From NCBI GenBank assembly GCA_023105745.1, contig JALGQZ010000008.1:45071618-45135617 (forward strand): a stretch of 64,000 bases of DNA, in the 5' to 3' direction. The first letter of the stretch is position 1; each line of letters begins with the position of its first letter. Below the pieces are notes generated by a model. That model was not told where the DNA came from. It was given only the letters and a program-made list of their open reading frames with translations, and did not search any database. Position numbers and translations under genes: made by a program. The DNA comes from Austropuccinia psidii. Lineage: Eukaryota > Basidiomycota > Pucciniomycetes > Pucciniales > Sphaerophragmiaceae. This document shows positions 1 to 10,337 of this stretch, piece after piece.

Positions 1-360
1 TCTCAAAGATATCATATGACTATAAGAAATCTCAATTATCAGAAGCTGTATTTTCTCCACTTTCTTGGCAAAAATAAACTCTCATCAGCCAAATAATCTC
101 AATTACATTACATGGTTTCAATAAGCAAAACATCACCAGAAAAATTCTCTCAAAGACATCATATGACTAGGAAAATTTCAATTGTTAGAACCTGTATTTT
201 CTCCACTTTTTTGGCAAAAAGAAACTCTCACCAGCCAAATTACCTCAATTACATCACATTAATTTGATAAAAAAAACTCTCACCAGCCAAATCATCTCAA
301 TGACATCAATGATTTTGATAAGAAAAAACACCACCAGCAAAATTCTCTCAGCAAACACAT
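1..360. repeat. 147-bp tandem repeat with shorter internal subunits
   Basis: The block beginning TCTCAAAGATATCATATGAC at position 1 recurs at 148 with scattered substitutions. A shorter unit (CTCACCAGCCAAAT, then CTCAAT and ACATCA) continues to about 360. The array lies just upstream of a TATA box on the plus strand, as U3 enhancer repeats often do in LTRs. The left end is cut by the window, so copy number and element ownership are unknown. Confidence 0.7.
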
Positions 361-459
361 AACAAAAACACCAAAGCTACACATCTCACCAGCTAAAACA
401 TCACAGCTATGATTTTTCTAAGTCTCCTGTTTCTAGAAGCTCTATGGAGGCCAAAAAAG

Positions 460-468
460 TATAAATAG
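460..468 (+). promoter_or_regulatory. TATA box (TATAAATAG)
   Basis: TATAAATAG is followed by a pyrimidine-rich tract (GTCTTCTCTCCCTCATTTCCC). This resembles the TATA context of the gypsy C LTR, where TATAAATAGAG is also followed by a pyrimidine-rich start region. It is probably the promoter of an LTR that begins left of the window. No ORF follows it directly. Confidence 0.45.
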
Positions 469-563
469 AGGTCTTCTCTCCCTCATTTCCCAAAACAATG
501 GAAAAGTTCCCATGATTGAGGATCACAATCATCCCTGAACTAGCAGGATATCTAGAGTAGTAG

Positions 564-742
564 TAGTTTAACCATAGTGAAAAGCTTGGGAGACTTGCTC
601 AGAAGCTTAGTATTAGTGAAGAATGATAGCTTAGCCATAGTGAAAAGCCCAGTAGCCTTTCTCAGAAATTTATTATTAGTGAAGAATAGTAGTTTAACCA
701 TAGTGAAAAGCTCAGTAGCTTTGGTGAGAAGCATTTTAGTAG
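564..742. repeat. 63-bp tandem repeat, about 2.8 copies
   Basis: Units start at 564, 627 and 690, each containing AACCATAGTGAAAAGC (AGCC in the second) and ATTAGTGAAGAAT. The period is a multiple of three, which keeps an antisense frame open as a 21-residue repeat. I treat that as a by-product, not a gene. The array lies downstream of the TATA box at 460 and may be the transcribed part of an LTR. Confidence 0.75.
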
Positions 743-1074
743 TGATATAAACATAGTATAAAAAGATTTATTGAATAATACTTATTAGTATTCATATCAA
801 AAAAAATAATCATCAGAATCAAAGAAAACCTTATTAGTCTTATTAACATAAAACCAAGTAGTAGTCTTTATTTTATTATAGTGTTACATCAAAGGTTTGG
901 ATATAAATTATTGATAGGTCTGATTTAGAGACTACTGATAAGTCTTCTCTATTGGTTAAAACCACAAACCTTATTTTATATTTGTAATTCTCCATAGGCT
1001 TACTATTCAGTATTATTAAGAGGGGAAGCTAATACACCTTAGCACCCATGGTTATTGGAAAATTCTGAAATTTG
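743..1074. other. AT-rich stretch without recognised gene
   Basis: No coding sequence is supported here. AAGAGGGGAAGC at about 1018-1029 resembles a polypurine tract on the plus strand, but no LTR start follows it that I can match elsewhere. It may be the rest of an LTR whose TATA box is at 460, or the decayed 3' LTR of the minus-strand copia that ends near 1085. Confidence 0.3.
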
Positions 1075-1084
1075 AGACAGATTT

Positions 1085-2175
1085 ACCATTAATTTCCCCC
1101 TCAAGGTACTGCCATATTTCATCCCACAACGTCTTCAACCATCTCATTTGTTCCAACTTGTCTTCCTTCAATTAGTCCTTTGACCACCATATCTCTGACG
1201 TACTGATAGCTAACCTCTATTTGTTTATTATTCACAGTCAGACTGGTTTGACTTCAGATGGTGACCACTCCTGAGTGGTCATTGAAGATAGCTGTCTTTG
1301 TGGTTGTTTGTCCTAAATAGACCATGGGAAAGGTCATCCAGCTGATCTTCTTGGCACACAGGTTCATGGAAATGAACTCTGACTTGGTGTTTTACTTTTA
1401 AATGACAGACTGCTTCTTTCTTGTCTATGAGACTGGATTGTCATGGTAAGATATGAGATTACCTGAGATCAACTTATGAGAACAACAATAATTGGTGTAA
1501 TCAGAATTGGCTCAGCCAATTAGGCCCCTCTGATTTTTGTTACTGGAGTAACACATGCAAACCTTGGATGCTCCTTTGAGGTAGCTTAGAAGATGTTTAA
1601 GTGCCACCCAGTGTCTTTCTTATAGCTTGGTAGAATAGAAAGAGAGAGAGTTTACTGTAAAAAGGATTTCAGGTCAGTTGTTCTGGGCCAAATAGTTCTG
1701 ACTTTCAATAGCTTGTTGGAAGTCAGTAGTATTAATAGGTTCACCAAAACCTTCTAGCTCCTTGAGTATGTTCCCATTACATGGTGACTTAGCAGATTGA
1801 CTGTTTTCCACGTCGCCATCTTTCAGGAGATAGTGGATAAAACTGTTCTGACTAAGTTGGATATTCCCATCAGGAATCCACATCAGTTGGTAGCCTAAAT
1901 ATTGGGTGGGATTTCTTTGATACTTGAGCTTGAGTATGGTGTGCAGCTTTTTGAGAAATCAAAGAAGCTCTTCCTCTGATTTTAAAATCAAAAACCCATT
2001 GTCAACATGCACATGAAAGAACATGGTTCTCTCACTGTTTGAATAAAGAGAGTCTTTGGCTCTGGTACTGGTCATGCCTAGGTCCCTGAGCACTGCGCTA
2101 AGCTTGGCCTGCTCAGTTCCAGACAGTGACTTACTCAAATGCCACACCCAGCCTTTTTTTTACAGGTACCTAAAT
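1085..2175 (-). pseudogene. Copia reverse transcriptase C-terminus and RNase H fragment
   Basis: The 3' third of the outer copia pol, entered at the gypsy insertion at 2175. Near 2147-1959 the translation has a thumb/palm motif (SKSLSGTEQAKL ... SERTMFFHVHVDNG), where HVDN stands at the usual HVDD catalytic site. Further down (about 1240-1100) an RNase H C-terminus is recognisable (NNKQIEVSYQYVRDMVVKGL ... VGTNEMVEDV), the usual HxDxRYHFIRD and PTxxMxAD region. Stops and frameshifts occur throughout. About 110 residues of reverse transcriptase expected between this piece and the fragment ending at 9753 are absent, so the junction removed copia sequence too. Confidence 0.8.
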
Positions 2176-3975
2176 TGTGAGCCTTAGAGGTATTTTTATA
2201 TACCCAAAAGACCACAAATGATAAATTAAAATACAAATATCAATAAAATAAATTTATTTATATTATAAAAATCAAAATATAAATACAAATGTATATTTAA
2301 CAATCAAAATTTAATTATAATTCAAAAATAAAATTACAGTAAAATTCAAAATTATGAAAATTCATTTTTACTTGTAAAAATTAAGTAAAAATGAATTTTT
2401 AATAAAAATTATGAAATTAAAATATTTTTGGTAAAACTTCATATAAAATTTATTATAACTTTTTATCTAATAAATAAACATATAAAATTTATTTCACCAT
2501 TTGATTCCTTATGAAAAATTAGGTGGGGTCACCTCTGAGTGAAATTTTTGTAACTCAACTTTAAATAAGCTTAAATTGAGTTTTCAGTATTTTCAATAAA
2601 AAAATTGAAAATCCTCAAAACTTTAATTTAATTCACACCACATGTGGTGTTAACCATCTATGTTTGTGTTAAAACTGAGTTGTTGTGTTTATGTTAGAAG
2701 CTATGAGGAATTGAAGTATCTTCAATTGAATTCAATTGGAATGTCAAAATGTGCGCGTGTATTACATAAGTGAACTTTGATTTACATATTAGGTATCAAT
2801 TATAACTGTATTGAACTGTACAATTCAATTGAATTACATATGTAAATTACAAGTATAATACATGATGAGGAAATAAAGGAAAAAATAAATTGTGGGGAAA
2901 AGGAACTTTAGCTCTAAGGGAAAGCCAGACCCCCAAAATCCTTGCTGACAGGCATGAGATGTCAAAATTCACGCAAAAGTTCATCACTTTTGGCCTGGAA
3001 TTGAGTCACAGGGTCTGTGACTCAATTGATGATGAGGTTTTGATACCAACCAGGGTAGTTTAAACTTCTGTCAAGAAGTTAAAACTATCCTTAAGCTAAA
3101 ACAATGTTATTAAAAACAGTTTCTACTGATTTCTATGCCTCTTACACACATTATGACGTGTTTTGAAGGCTCTAGACCAGGTATTGCTATAGTAGTGGCT
3201 GATGTAAGGGTCTAAAATGGCTAAAAATGGCTTAAACCAGCCCTTTTTTGGTCTAAACCAGGGTTCAATGATTCCATAATTGGCTTTTCTGGTGTCATAC
3301 TGTTCTTCACGACTGACAAGAGTAAATTTTACTTTTGGATTAAGAAAATTGATGACTATAAAAGAATGTCTTCTTTGCCCCACTTTTATCTTCATGTTAG
3401 AATCTTTTCCTTTTATAATTAGTTTAAACACTGTTGAACCAATCAATAAAGGATTCCAACCACCCTTTTTAAATCATTTTAAACCTTTTAACCACGTGAG
3501 AAAATCATTATAATCACTGTTAGTAACTCTTATAATCATTTTTACCCCTGAACCACCCCAAAAGTGAATCAAAGCATCTTTCATCACTGTAAACTTTGTC
3601 ACTTTCTTTCCAGATTCACTCTGGTCACTTTTGGGCGTGTTTTCTCTTTAATATTCTTTACAAAGACTTTGTTCTTCAATTAATCTCCTGAATTCCTTTG
3701 CTCAATTAATTCCAAATGAAATTTCTCTTGAAGACATTTCTTTTGTAGCCTTAAATATCTCTTGTAGAGTATTTTTGGATAAATGTTTATTGTTGGTAAA
3801 ACAATAAATCTTTATGATATAGTTCTTTTATACTAATTAAGTTATGAAAAATAAAATTGGCATGTTTTCTCTCAAGAATAATATTTCTTTCTTTTTTTAA
3901 TTTTTTACCTTATACAAATTTTGAGGACAGGAAAAGTACTTGATTTTAATCAAAGTTTCATATCCACACCTTACA
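2176..3975 (+). repeat. 5' LTR of gypsy A
   Basis: Starts TGTGAGCCTTAGAGG and ends CACACCTTACA. It is closely related to the solo LTR at 10338-12051, sharing for example the stretch around TATACCCAAAAGACC and GGTGGGGTCACCTCT. A TATA-like GACTATAAAAGAATG lies near 3354. It has the TG...CA ends typical of LTRs and is followed directly by a primer-site-like sequence. Confidence 0.85.
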
Positions 3976-3995
3976 TTTGGGGGCCCAGCCATGAT
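3976..3995 (+). other. Putative primer binding site of gypsy A
   Basis: TTTGGGGGCCCAGCCATGAT directly follows the LTR. The same place in gypsy C and D reads TTTGGGGGCCTGGCCGTGAT, so about 20 bases are kept while flanks diverge. The TGG near its start fits pairing with a CCA tRNA 3' end. I could not assign the tRNA. Confidence 0.5.
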
Positions 3996-4201
3996 ATTTT
4001 ACCTGTGACATATTTTTTTTACTCTTTTTTGAACCTTTTCTTATATTGAAAAATTTAAAAAACATATAAAAAATACTTATAATTCAAAAAACCCCATAAA
4101 AAATAATTTTTTCATATTATAAGTGAGGCTTTTATTTTTCATTCCTTTTTTTTGAAATAAACTTTTTTCTACTTAATTAATTGGCTTTTTCATTAATTTT
4201 A

Positions 4202-5093
4202 ATGTCTGAAAATGTGGTAAGACAAGAAAACATTGAAACAGCCTCAACAGTCACCAGCATTATCCCTGCCAGTACTGTTAATTCAGACCATAATAGTACT
4301 GTTATTGTGACTCAAAATTACCAACCTGAACGAATATCTTCTTAATTGATTAACTTGGATATAAGTAATACCCTTCAGAAAGCTAAGAATTTGGCCAATA
4401 GTAAGTTTTTGACATAAAAGTACTATTTTAAGCCTTTTTAATCATAAAATATGCCTCCAACTAGATCAGGAGCCAGCTATAACCCCTCAAGAAGCTCCCA
4501 GAAAGGTAATAGACGTGATTATGGCAGAAGCCAACCAGTTACAGAAGGAAAAGGGTCAGTTGATGACTTCCAAGCAACTAAAAGAGGTCATTCTGATGCT
4601 GATAATACCATTTTACCTTCACAAAGAGGTGACACTGCCACAAGAAGTCTCAGTGGATATACAAAGCCAGCCACAAAGCTTACAACAATGCCCTGCAGGA
4701 CAAGGAGTACCAGATCCTTGCAAATCTGTGGAAAAACTGCATGAATTCTTACCTGACTGTGAGAAAATTCCTGGGCCATCCCAATACTTGAAAATTGCTC
4801 AATGGATGGCATCCATTGATGGAGAAGAAAAACATGATGCTCTTGACACTAGAATGGAGGAAAAGCAACCCTCCACCACCCAAGCAAGTTCCAAAAATGG
4901 CCCCAGTGGCCAGCAGCAGCAATTCCAACGTGAAAAAGCAGCCACAAGCTCCAAACAAGGGAAAAGGAAAGGCACCAGCCACCAAAACTTACAGCCAGGG
5001 CTACAGGATGCCATGGCAAATGTGTTTCAGATGGCCAGAACAATGATGGAATTACAAAAGAAAGAGGAGGCCAGATTAAGATATCAGAAATGA
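4202..5093 (+). pseudogene. Gypsy A Gag N-terminal region (spliced-type, decayed)
   Basis: The first ATG after the primer site is at 4202 and opens a short frame (starting MSENVVRQENIETAS) that reaches an in-frame TAA near 4343. A donor-like GTAAGT follows at 4401. Acceptor-like CCAG at 4473-4476 would join it to the frame that stays open from about 4479 to the TGA at 5091. That frame carries, near its end, DAMANVFQMARTMMELQKK, the counterpart of DAMDNVFNMARTLMEFKDK in gypsy C and D. A competing frame from ATG 4451 corresponds to the start of the long C/D ORF but closes at 4744. This indicates that the out-of-frame Gag is the selected one. Confidence 0.6.
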
Positions 5094-6160
5094 TTTCTGA
5101 TATTTTTGATTCTATTCGAGAGCTGTATGAAGCTATAACTGACGTAAAAAGTCATCTTTCTGATAAAAATACATCAATTTGTGACAATCTTAAAACACAT
5201 AACTTGAGTCTGAGCCAAATCAATGAAACACTTAAATGTTTTGAAAAAGGTTTAAGAACAATTGAAACTTCTAATAATGATAATTCTTTTGTCAATAAGA
5301 TAAATGAACAATCTGCCATTATTAAGGAATTGAAAGACAAATATTGTAAATTCAATATTTATGACATGATTGAAACAAGAATAAAACAAGCCATAAATAC
5401 TATCAAAGAGGATAATAAGAAAGCTCTTGATGATATTTCAAAATCATTTACTGCATTAAAGACACATATAATTGCCTTGAAGAATTGTTTTGATACCTCA
5501 AAAGGATAAATATCAAAATTAGAAATAAAGTTAAATGAGGTTATCTCTGATAATACTAAACAAACAGAATTATTGAATGAGCTGGCATACAAAGAGGATG
5601 ATCATAAAAAGAATGTGATAACCTCTATACAAAGCTTACAACATGAATTAAGAAGTGCACAAAGGCGTAACAACATTAAAATGAGTGATATTGAACTACT
5701 AAACACCTTACCAAGAATGTCTACACCTCTGAATCAAAATGAGGGTACAGGGGTTCCCAATCCACAAGTATTGGATATTGAAAATTTTCAACTTGGAACC
5801 ATCAATTGGTCAAGCACTCTTGAAAGAAGTTCCAAAACTTAAGGAATGGCCTCACTTCAGTGGTGAAGGAGAATATGACCATATGGAATTCGTCAGACGT
5901 ATTTAAATGATCAAAGAAGGCTTTGAATTGGTAACAGCCAGGTTTAACACCTTATTTACCAAATTAGATCACAGATGGTATCTCAAATTGAGACAAGCAC
6001 ATGGACACCAAAGTTGGACTTGGTGGAAAACCCAAATTATCAATAAATGGGCCAATGATGCTTGGAGGTTTAAAGTGGAAACAGCCTTTTAATCTGCCAA
6101 ATTTAATTCTGATAAAGACAAAGCTTTACCATGGTTTTGCCAACAAAAAGACAGATTAGC
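5090..6160 (+). pseudogene. Gypsy A coiled-coil and capsid-like Gag segment
   Basis: ATG at 5090 overlaps the stop of the previous frame as ATGA, a -1 frame relation. The 139-residue segment MISDIFDSIRELYEA... is rich in heptad-like Ile/Leu, Lys and Asn and is probably coiled coil. It corresponds to the KEITLSKDVVNTL segment of gypsy C. The frame is broken by a TAA at about 5507, resumes at 5573-5842 and again at 5907-6092. The last part contains HQSWTWWKTQIINKWANDAW, matching the NTWSWWKQEIITKWANDAW motif of C and D in the capsid-like part. Confidence 0.7.
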
Positions 6161-6176
6161 AGCATTATATCCTGAC

Positions 6177-7166
6177 ATGTCAGAATTTATGATCCATAGA
6201 AAAATTCTGAGACAATGTGGAGGTGACTTGGAGCATGCTGTCAAAAGCAGGACTACTGAACAATCTTCAGCAGAGGATATTATCAATATATTAGAAGAAG
6301 TAACAACCAGAACCAAAATTGGTTCTAGTAGGGTGAATCTCAAAACAAGGTTTAATACACCTTGGAAAGATTCTGTGGACAAAATCCCCAAAGAAAATTC
6401 TAATAATGTTAAGTATAAATCTGCAGATACAGTCAGAAAGTGCCATCTTTGCCAAAGCACCACCCATTTAGCTAATACATGTCCAAAAAGGGGGAAAATC
6501 AATGAAATTGATATTGAAAAGGAACCTGATGTTGAGAAAGATGACATAATTGAAGACAATTCAGATGATAAGTCATCCATATTTTCTGAATCTTCAAAAT
6601 ATATAGAAAATATCAATGCCACTTTTGACATCATGGAATCTTATTCCCACTTGCCACAATTGAGCAATGGTCAACTTGATGTATCAAAAGTTCAAGATGC
6701 ACAACTTATTAAAACCAAACCAAACAGAGGGAAAGGTTATACAGCTGGTAACTTCTGTATAACAGAAGTGGTGACTTACAAAAATCCCACCAAACTTTTT
6801 CTTGACCCAGGAGCCTTCTGCTCTTGTGTTGGAAAATATTTTCTTAAAACTTGTGTACCAAATTTTGAAGACCAATTGTTACCAATTGATAGTATAAAAT
6901 TCAATAGTGCAAGTAATCCAATGAAAGCATTAGGTATTTTTGAGACCAATGTCATATTTCCACACCTTAATGGGAATTTAAGAATCACAGTTGAATCTGT
7001 TGTTATAGAAAACTGCTCTAGTACCCATTTTCTATTGGGAAATGACTATTTAATCATGTATGGGATAGATTTACATAACAACAAAGACAGATACTTTACT
7101 ATTGGAGACAATAAGCATCAGAAATTTGCCTTTTTACCATTTAAAAGACAAATTACACTAAATTAA
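6177..7166 (+). pseudogene. Gypsy A nucleocapsid knuckle and protease
   Basis: A 329-residue open stretch. It starts in the capsid C-terminus (ILRQCGGDLEHAVKSR), runs through a CCHC zinc knuckle (CHLCQSTTHLANTC) and an acidic linker, and reaches an aspartic protease (LFLDPGAFCSCVGKYFL ... FLLGNDYLIMYGIDL). The catalytic triplet reads D-P-G where gypsy C and D have D-T-G, so the protease is probably dead. The spacing to the flap and to the second ILGNDYL-type motif is normal. Confidence 0.8.
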
Positions 7167-9752
7167 GTATCACCAGTCACCTTACAATTGGAAAAATTCA
7201 AATCTGAACAGTTGAAGGAGGCTGAAATAAGCCTTCATCTGACTGATAAACAATAAAATGAACTTTATTCCCTTTTTTATGACCACAGAGGAGCATTTGC
7301 TTCAGACAAAGAACCTCTAGGAGCAATTATTGGTCATGAAGTTGATATCATTCTTAATATTGAAAGACCTTATCCACCACTCTTGAGAAGACCTGCATAC
7401 CCAGAAAGTCCTAAGTCAAGAGAAGCTCTGGAAACTCATATCAAAGAGCTTCTAGACCTTGGTGTAATAACAAATGCTGGCCATAATGAAGAAGTAGAAA
7501 TAACTACACCAGTCATACTGGCATGGCATAATGGAAAATGCAGAATGGTTGGAGACTTTAGAGCTCTGAACACTTACACTGTTCCAGATAGGTACCCAAT
7601 ACCAAAAATCCAAATTGCCCTTACTCAAATATCTCAAGCAGTGTATATAACCACTACGGATTCCCTTGAAGGATTTCATCAAAATGTGGTGACACCAAGA
7701 GCAAGAAAATATTTGAGAATTATTGTTCATTGTGGAGTGTATGAATATTTACGAATTCCCTTTGGTATCAAAAATGCACCTTCACACTTCCAAAGAATGA
7801 TGAATGAAATCTTCCCTGAAGAACTTTCAGACGGATGGTTAATCATTTACATTGATGACATTATTGTCCGTTCCAAGACTTGGGAAGGGCACATGTACAG
7901 ATTGTCCAGAGTTTTGACAAAAATTCAATCAGTAAACATGCAAATCTCCTTGAAGGAAAGCCATTTTGGATTTAAAGAACTTAAAGCACTAGGACATGTT
8001 GTATCTGGTTTGTCCCTTGGAATTGACAAATAAAAGTTGCAGCAGTATTGCTAAAACTCATGCCTCAGAACAAAAAGGAAATGCAGTCATTTTTAGGTTT
8101 TGCAGGATATTACAGGCAAAACATTAAATATTTTGCATCCATAGCAAGACCACTTTATAAATTGTGTGACAAAGACACATTATTTGAAATGACTGTTGAT
8201 AGAGTCAAAGCTTTTGAGTCTCTAAGAGAAGCCTTGACCACTGCTCCACTCTTACTGATTCCAGACTTTGAATTGCCTTTTAAATTGTATATTGATGCAT
8301 CAGGGGATGGGCTGGGTGCTGCACTTCACCCTGTTCAGATCATAAATGAGAAACCTGTAGAAGGACCCATATGTTTCATATCCAGGCAAATCAAACCAAC
8401 TGAAGCCAGATATGGAGAAAGTCAAATGGAATGCCTATTCCTTGTCTGGGCTCCAGAAAAACTCAACTAATTTCTGGAAGGATGTGTTTTTGAAGTAATA
8501 ACAGATTGTACCACTGTTAAATCACTTTTAAACATGAAAACAACAAATAGACATATGCTCAGATGGCAAATAGCCATACAGGAGTATAGGGGCAATATGC
8601 CTATTGTTCATAAAGATGGGAATATTCATAAGAATGCAGATGGACTAAGAAGATGGCCATTACCAAATAATATTGATAATCCTGCTTATGTACCAGAAGA
8701 AGCTTCCCCACAAATCCCAATAGAAGGAATAAGTGTTACAGACTTGAACACCACCTTCTTTGAAGAGGTCAGAAATAGCTACATTCAAGATAAGAATTGT
8801 AGCATCTTATGCCAATTACTTTACAAAGACTGTAAAGAAAACTCTCTAATACATGCCTTGGATGAATTATGGAAAAGATCTTATGATGAAGGAAGATTTC
8901 ACTTACTGGATGGTATAATTTATCACAGAACCAAGCACACATGTGTCATGACAGTTGTGGACAGGTCATTAATCAATCTTGTACTGAAAAAATGCCATTA
9001 CAGCCCCTTCTCAGGACATCTGTCTGAAGACAGAACAAGAGAAAAAGTAAAAACCTGTATATGGTGGCCAATGTGACAGAAAGATGTTTCAGAGTATTGC
9101 AAAACCTGTGACAGATGTCAAAAAGCAAATAAATCCACTGGCAAGAGATTTGGAAATATGATCAAAATCCAAGAACCATGCAGACCTTGGGAAATTGTCC
9201 ATATGGATTGGGTAACTGGGCTGTCACCAGGAGTTGACAGAAGTTATAATGCTTGCCTAGTGATTGTAGAAAGATTCAGTAAGACTCCAATCTTTTTACC
9301 ATGTCACAAAGATGATACAGCCATGGATACAGCTCTTCTGATATGGAATAGAATAGTGTCATGGACTGGAATATTTACAAATATTATTAGTGACAGGGAT
9401 CCCAAGTTCACTTCAGCACTATGGACAAATCTTCACCAATTATTTGGCACTAAGCTGTCTTTCTCTACAGCCTACCACCCACAAACTGATGGTCTGGCTG
9501 AAAGGATGATCCAAACCTTAGAGGATATGGTAAGAAGATTTTGTGCATATGGCCTTGAACTCAAAGATTGTGATGGATTTACCCATGATTGGTGTACTCT
9601 GTTGCCAGCACTGGAATTAGAATATAAAACATCAATCCATGCCAGTACCAATCAAACTTCTGCTATCCTAGAAAAAGGATGGAGCCCCAAATTACCCCAA
9701 GATTCCTTGAGGAAAGATTTGATTGAAATACATCCCACAGCTGCTAGCTTCA
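7167..9752 (+). pseudogene. Gypsy A reverse transcriptase, RNase H and integrase remnant
   Basis: Pol continues with several stops. Segment 7383-8033 is the reverse transcriptase fingers and palm with an intact YIDDII motif near 7850. Segment 8048-8470 has thumb and RNase H ([16 protein letters not shown]). Segment 8534-9076 has the tether and integrase HHCC start ([14 protein letters not shown]). Segment 9158-9752 has the integrase core with D (HMDWVTGL), D (SDRDPKFTS) and E ([11 protein letters not shown]). Breaks lie near 7166-7380, 8033, 8470 and 9075. The end at about 9752 is a deletion junction. Confidence 0.85.
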
Positions 9753-10115
9753 AGGGAATAGGAGTGTAGCATGTGTTCCTGGTGGTTTCCAAGGACAACC
9801 CATTGTGTTTTATGAAAATATACCTCACAAACCTCATTCCAACTTCAAGTAAGTCTCCACATCCCTCCAATGATGTTAGATCCATCAGTAGGATATTGTA
9901 CCAGATCACCCGTATTATGATTCATTAGTAAGTCATATTCCTGTTTCATGGCCATTTTACAAGACTTTTCTTCCTCTAAATTGGTTAGAGCCTGCTTTTA
10001 TGTTACTTTTGGAGCATGTTATAGCTTCTCTTCATCATTCTTGCACACCTTCTGAACCATTATTAGGAAGGGCTGATACATAGTCAAAGAAGGTATGGCT
10101 TTTTCACTCACTGCT
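9753..10115 (-). pseudogene. Outer copia reverse transcriptase N-terminal fragment
   Basis: On the minus strand the segment reads KMAMKQEYDLLMNHNTGDL, then NIIGGMWRLT, then KTQWVVLGNHQEHML. These match the opening motifs of copia reverse transcriptase (AM..EYD.L...TW.L, ..KWVFK, YKARLV..G). It stops at the gypsy A junction. The continuation is the fragment at 2175-1085, with about 330 bases missing between them. Confidence 0.8.
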
Positions 10116-10125
10116 CATCTGAAAT

Positions 10126-10197
10126 TAGCACTTAGCTCAATTGGTAAGAGCATCGCTCATGAATGTCAATGATGAGGTTTCGAGTCCCTCAGTGCTT
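10126..10197 (+). repeat. tRNA-like sequence, probable SINE head or tRNA pseudogene
   Basis: The acceptor strands TAGCACT/AGTGCTT pair at 6 of 7 positions. The D stem GCTC/GAGC is perfect around AATTGGTAA. An A-box match (TAGCTCAATTGG) and a B-box-like TTTCGAGTCCC are present, with a T stem pairing at 4 of 5. The anticodon arm does not fold, so this is not a working tRNA. It lies inside the decayed copia pol, just upstream of the recognisable reverse transcriptase start. About 100 further bases without copia similarity follow. A tRNA-derived SINE in plus orientation is the simplest reading. Confidence 0.5.
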
Positions 10198-10337
10198 GGT
10201 ATTCATGGACTAAGGTTGGGAAACTAAAACTAACTCTGTAATTTACTACATCCACCATAATTAAATGATAAGGAGGGCATCAATTATGTTTTTCACCCCT
10301 AGAGATTTTCTATGGGCTGACTTCACTAGACACTTCT

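Larger units (their letters stand above)
2176..9752 (+). mobile_element. Ty3/gypsy element A, 3'-truncated, inserted in copia
   Basis: The element has a 5' LTR of about 1.8 kb, a primer site, a degenerate gag, a CCHC knuckle, protease, reverse transcriptase, RNase H and most of integrase on the plus strand. It stops abruptly at about 9752, just after an IHPTAASFK motif. The sequence then switches to copia reverse transcriptase on the opposite strand. The integrase C-terminus, chromodomain and 3' LTR found in gypsy C and D are missing. It is a diverged relative of C and D, sharing motif order and Gag signatures. It has many stops and is surely inactive. Confidence 0.85.

Noticed and set aside
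1..360. CRISPR-like array
   Set aside because: Repeats are long, diverged and directly adjacent without unique spacers; these are tandem repeats in a eukaryotic genome.
552..734. 60-residue minus-strand ORF with 21-residue repeats
   Set aside because: By-product of the 63-bp tandem repeat; no flanking gene signals.
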